From NCBI RefSeq assembly GCF_004322395.1, contig NZ_SCTW01000008.1:1-64000 (forward strand): DNA of 64,000 bases, read 5' to 3'. Source of the DNA: Methylobacter sp. Lineage in GTDB: Bacteria > Pseudomonadota > Gammaproteobacteria > Methylococcales > Methylomonadaceae. Both the position numbers and the translations under genes were made by a program. Of the stretch, positions 63,098 through 64,000 are shown piece after piece. How positions within the stretch are numbered: position 1 is the stretch's first letter; each line of letters opens with the position of its first letter. The notes beneath the pieces were generated by a model, which was not told the DNA's origin, made no database searches, and saw nothing but the letters and a program-made list of their open reading frames with translations.

Positions 63098-63910
63098 CTA
63101 AGTCTTTTCCTTAATCGCACTCGGATGACGAATCAGCATCGACAAATGCCCTGCCCTTCTGTTCAGCCAACCGCGCACTTCGATGGTTTTACCCAAATAG
63201 CTATTAACATCGGGAAATAAATCCAGCCATTTGCTCTCGATGCGCGCCTCGAATTCATCGGAAAACTCCAGATAAATCGACTTTCGGGTAAGATGAATAT
63301 TAACCACCTTACCGACCAGGCGCGTCCAGCCCGGATGCCCTGTTTCTGTAAGGCTGCCGACCGGTATTGCAGCATATTCAGGCCGACCCCAAATACCGAG
63401 TTTGGCTCGCTCCGCCTGATTCTGCGCCTTAACCAGCTCATCGACATACAGCAACTCGGATGGATAGATATTGACAGAAGCCAGACCGGACTCAACCAAT
63501 TTCAAGTTGATATGCTCTTTGTTTTCGGTGAATAAATGCGCCAACGTTCTACCATATTTATCGGTTTTTTCAGCCCCGATTTCCAGTCGGACGCGGGTAT
63601 TTTTCAGCTTATCGGTCAACCAACGTTTGGCCTCATCGCCGCCCACATCGGCTAACTTATCCCGATGCTGAACTTCCGGCGTATTGATGCCCAAAAACCG
63701 GATTTTACGTCCGTCCTCCAGCTCCACGGTATCGCCATCGTAAACCGTCTTGACCCTGTAAAAATCATATCCCGGTTTTATGTCGACTATTTTTGCTTCG
63801 GCAACCGGATGATCGGAAAAATGCTTGTTGCCATCCGCATCTTGCCACTCATAAATTTCCGCGTTAACCCAGCCGGGCAAGCATAACAATAAAACCAGTA
63901 AAATTCTCAT
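63098..63910 (-). CDS. Exported staphylococcal nuclease-like protein with DUF4124
   Basis: A 270-residue protein with a signal peptide (1-17), a short DUF4124 domain (about 18-48: EIYEWQDADGNKHFSDHP) and an SNase domain (about 50-180). Catalytic residues are visible in VYDGDTVEL, RFLGINTPE (Arg), GGDEA (Glu) and DKYGRTLAH (Arg). It probably cuts nucleic acid in the periplasm or outside the cell with calcium. A C-terminal OB-like extension (about 185-265) may bind other ligands. The sequence from 63911 to 64000 holds no recognised feature. Confidence 0.85.
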   Translation of the reverse strand: MRILLVLLLCLPGWVNAEIYEWQDADGNKHFSDHPVAEAKIVDIKPGYDFYRVKTVYDGDTVELEDGRKIRFLGINTPEVQHRDKLADVGGDEAKRWLTDKLKNTRVRLEIGAEKTDKYGRTLAHLFTENKEHINLKLVESGLASVNIYPSELLYVDELVKAQNQAERAKLGIWGRPEYAAIPVGSLTETGHPGWTRLVGKVVNIHLTRKSIYLEFSDEFEARIESKWLDLFPDVNSYLGKTIEVRGWLNRRAGHLSMLIRHPSAIKEKT

Positions 63911-64000
63911 GGCCCAGCCTGTGTGTTCATTAAACGATAGTGAAGTGATTTGCGCTTGACGTAAGATAAGTCAAAGTAATTTAGTTGCCGTAACTATTCA

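Overview
The window is a chromosomal segment of a Gammaproteobacterium. The evidence is gene content and order: rsmA beside pdxA, trmJ-cysE-iscR-desulfurase-iscA, pssA-leuA, uracil-DNA glycosylase-rimI, nagZ with a methylthioinosine-type phosphorylase, tsaB beside yoaA, and FNR, GreB, SlyD and YqiB homologues. The repeat style and some of the gene orders resemble methanotrophs of the Methylococcales, but no methane- or methanol-oxidation gene is present, so that placement is only an inference. There is no phage, no intact insertion sequence, no CRISPR array and no rRNA. Two tRNA genes are present: Ser(UGA) and Asp(GUC).

Layout. 0-9 kb: pilU, a cyclic-nucleotide-binding/rhodanese protein, exported MsrA, a sterol-desaturase-family membrane protein, an aldehyde dehydrogenase, and an overlapping operon of amidoligase, class I glutamine amidotransferase and a YqaA/DedA-like protein. 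9-18 kb: tsaB, yoaA, a HicAB-type pair, a Tat-exported Met-rich multicopper oxidase, a GAF/HD-GYP/hemerythrin protein and an M48 peptidase with a pilin-like tail. 18-24 kb: a sulfide-oxidation module. A sigma-54 activator is divergent from persulfide dioxygenase-rhodanese, sulfide:quinone oxidoreductase and a SulP transporter. A textbook -24/-12 promoter drives the operon, and matching 8-copy heptamer arrays bracket it. 25-30 kb: HIT protein, orphan FliL-like protein, nagZ-hpt-phosphorylase, slyD, greB, tRNA-Ser.

30-40 kb: a decayed serine recombinase (a pseudogene not visible as an open frame), cysH, gshA, polyphosphate:AMP phosphotransferase, fnr with an orphan FNR box downstream, a twice-frameshifted NUC-type endonuclease, yqiB, queD, a PilZ protein and pssA. 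40-51 kb: leuA with a possible leader, UDG, rimI, suhB, trmJ, cysE, iscR, cysteine desulfurase, iscA, a LprI-like protein, rsmA, pdxA, tRNA-Asp. 51-64 kb: a membrane diguanylate cyclase, a CobW-family GTPase, a two-gene accessory segment (510-aa membrane protein and a SEC-C/PD-(D/E)XK-like protein), a Zur-controlled TonB receptor with zur itself, rimO and a secreted nuclease.

Intergenic DNA is unusually rich in repeats. At least seven families can be recognised by eye. One is a 47-48 bp element found three times; two of the copies lie inside other repeats, which reads as insertion. The strongest candidates for new biology are the amidoligase operon, the SEC-C/nuclease-like gene with its membrane-protein neighbour, the c-di-GMP phosphodiesterase-hemerythrin fusion, the M48-pilin fusion and the nested mobile repeats.
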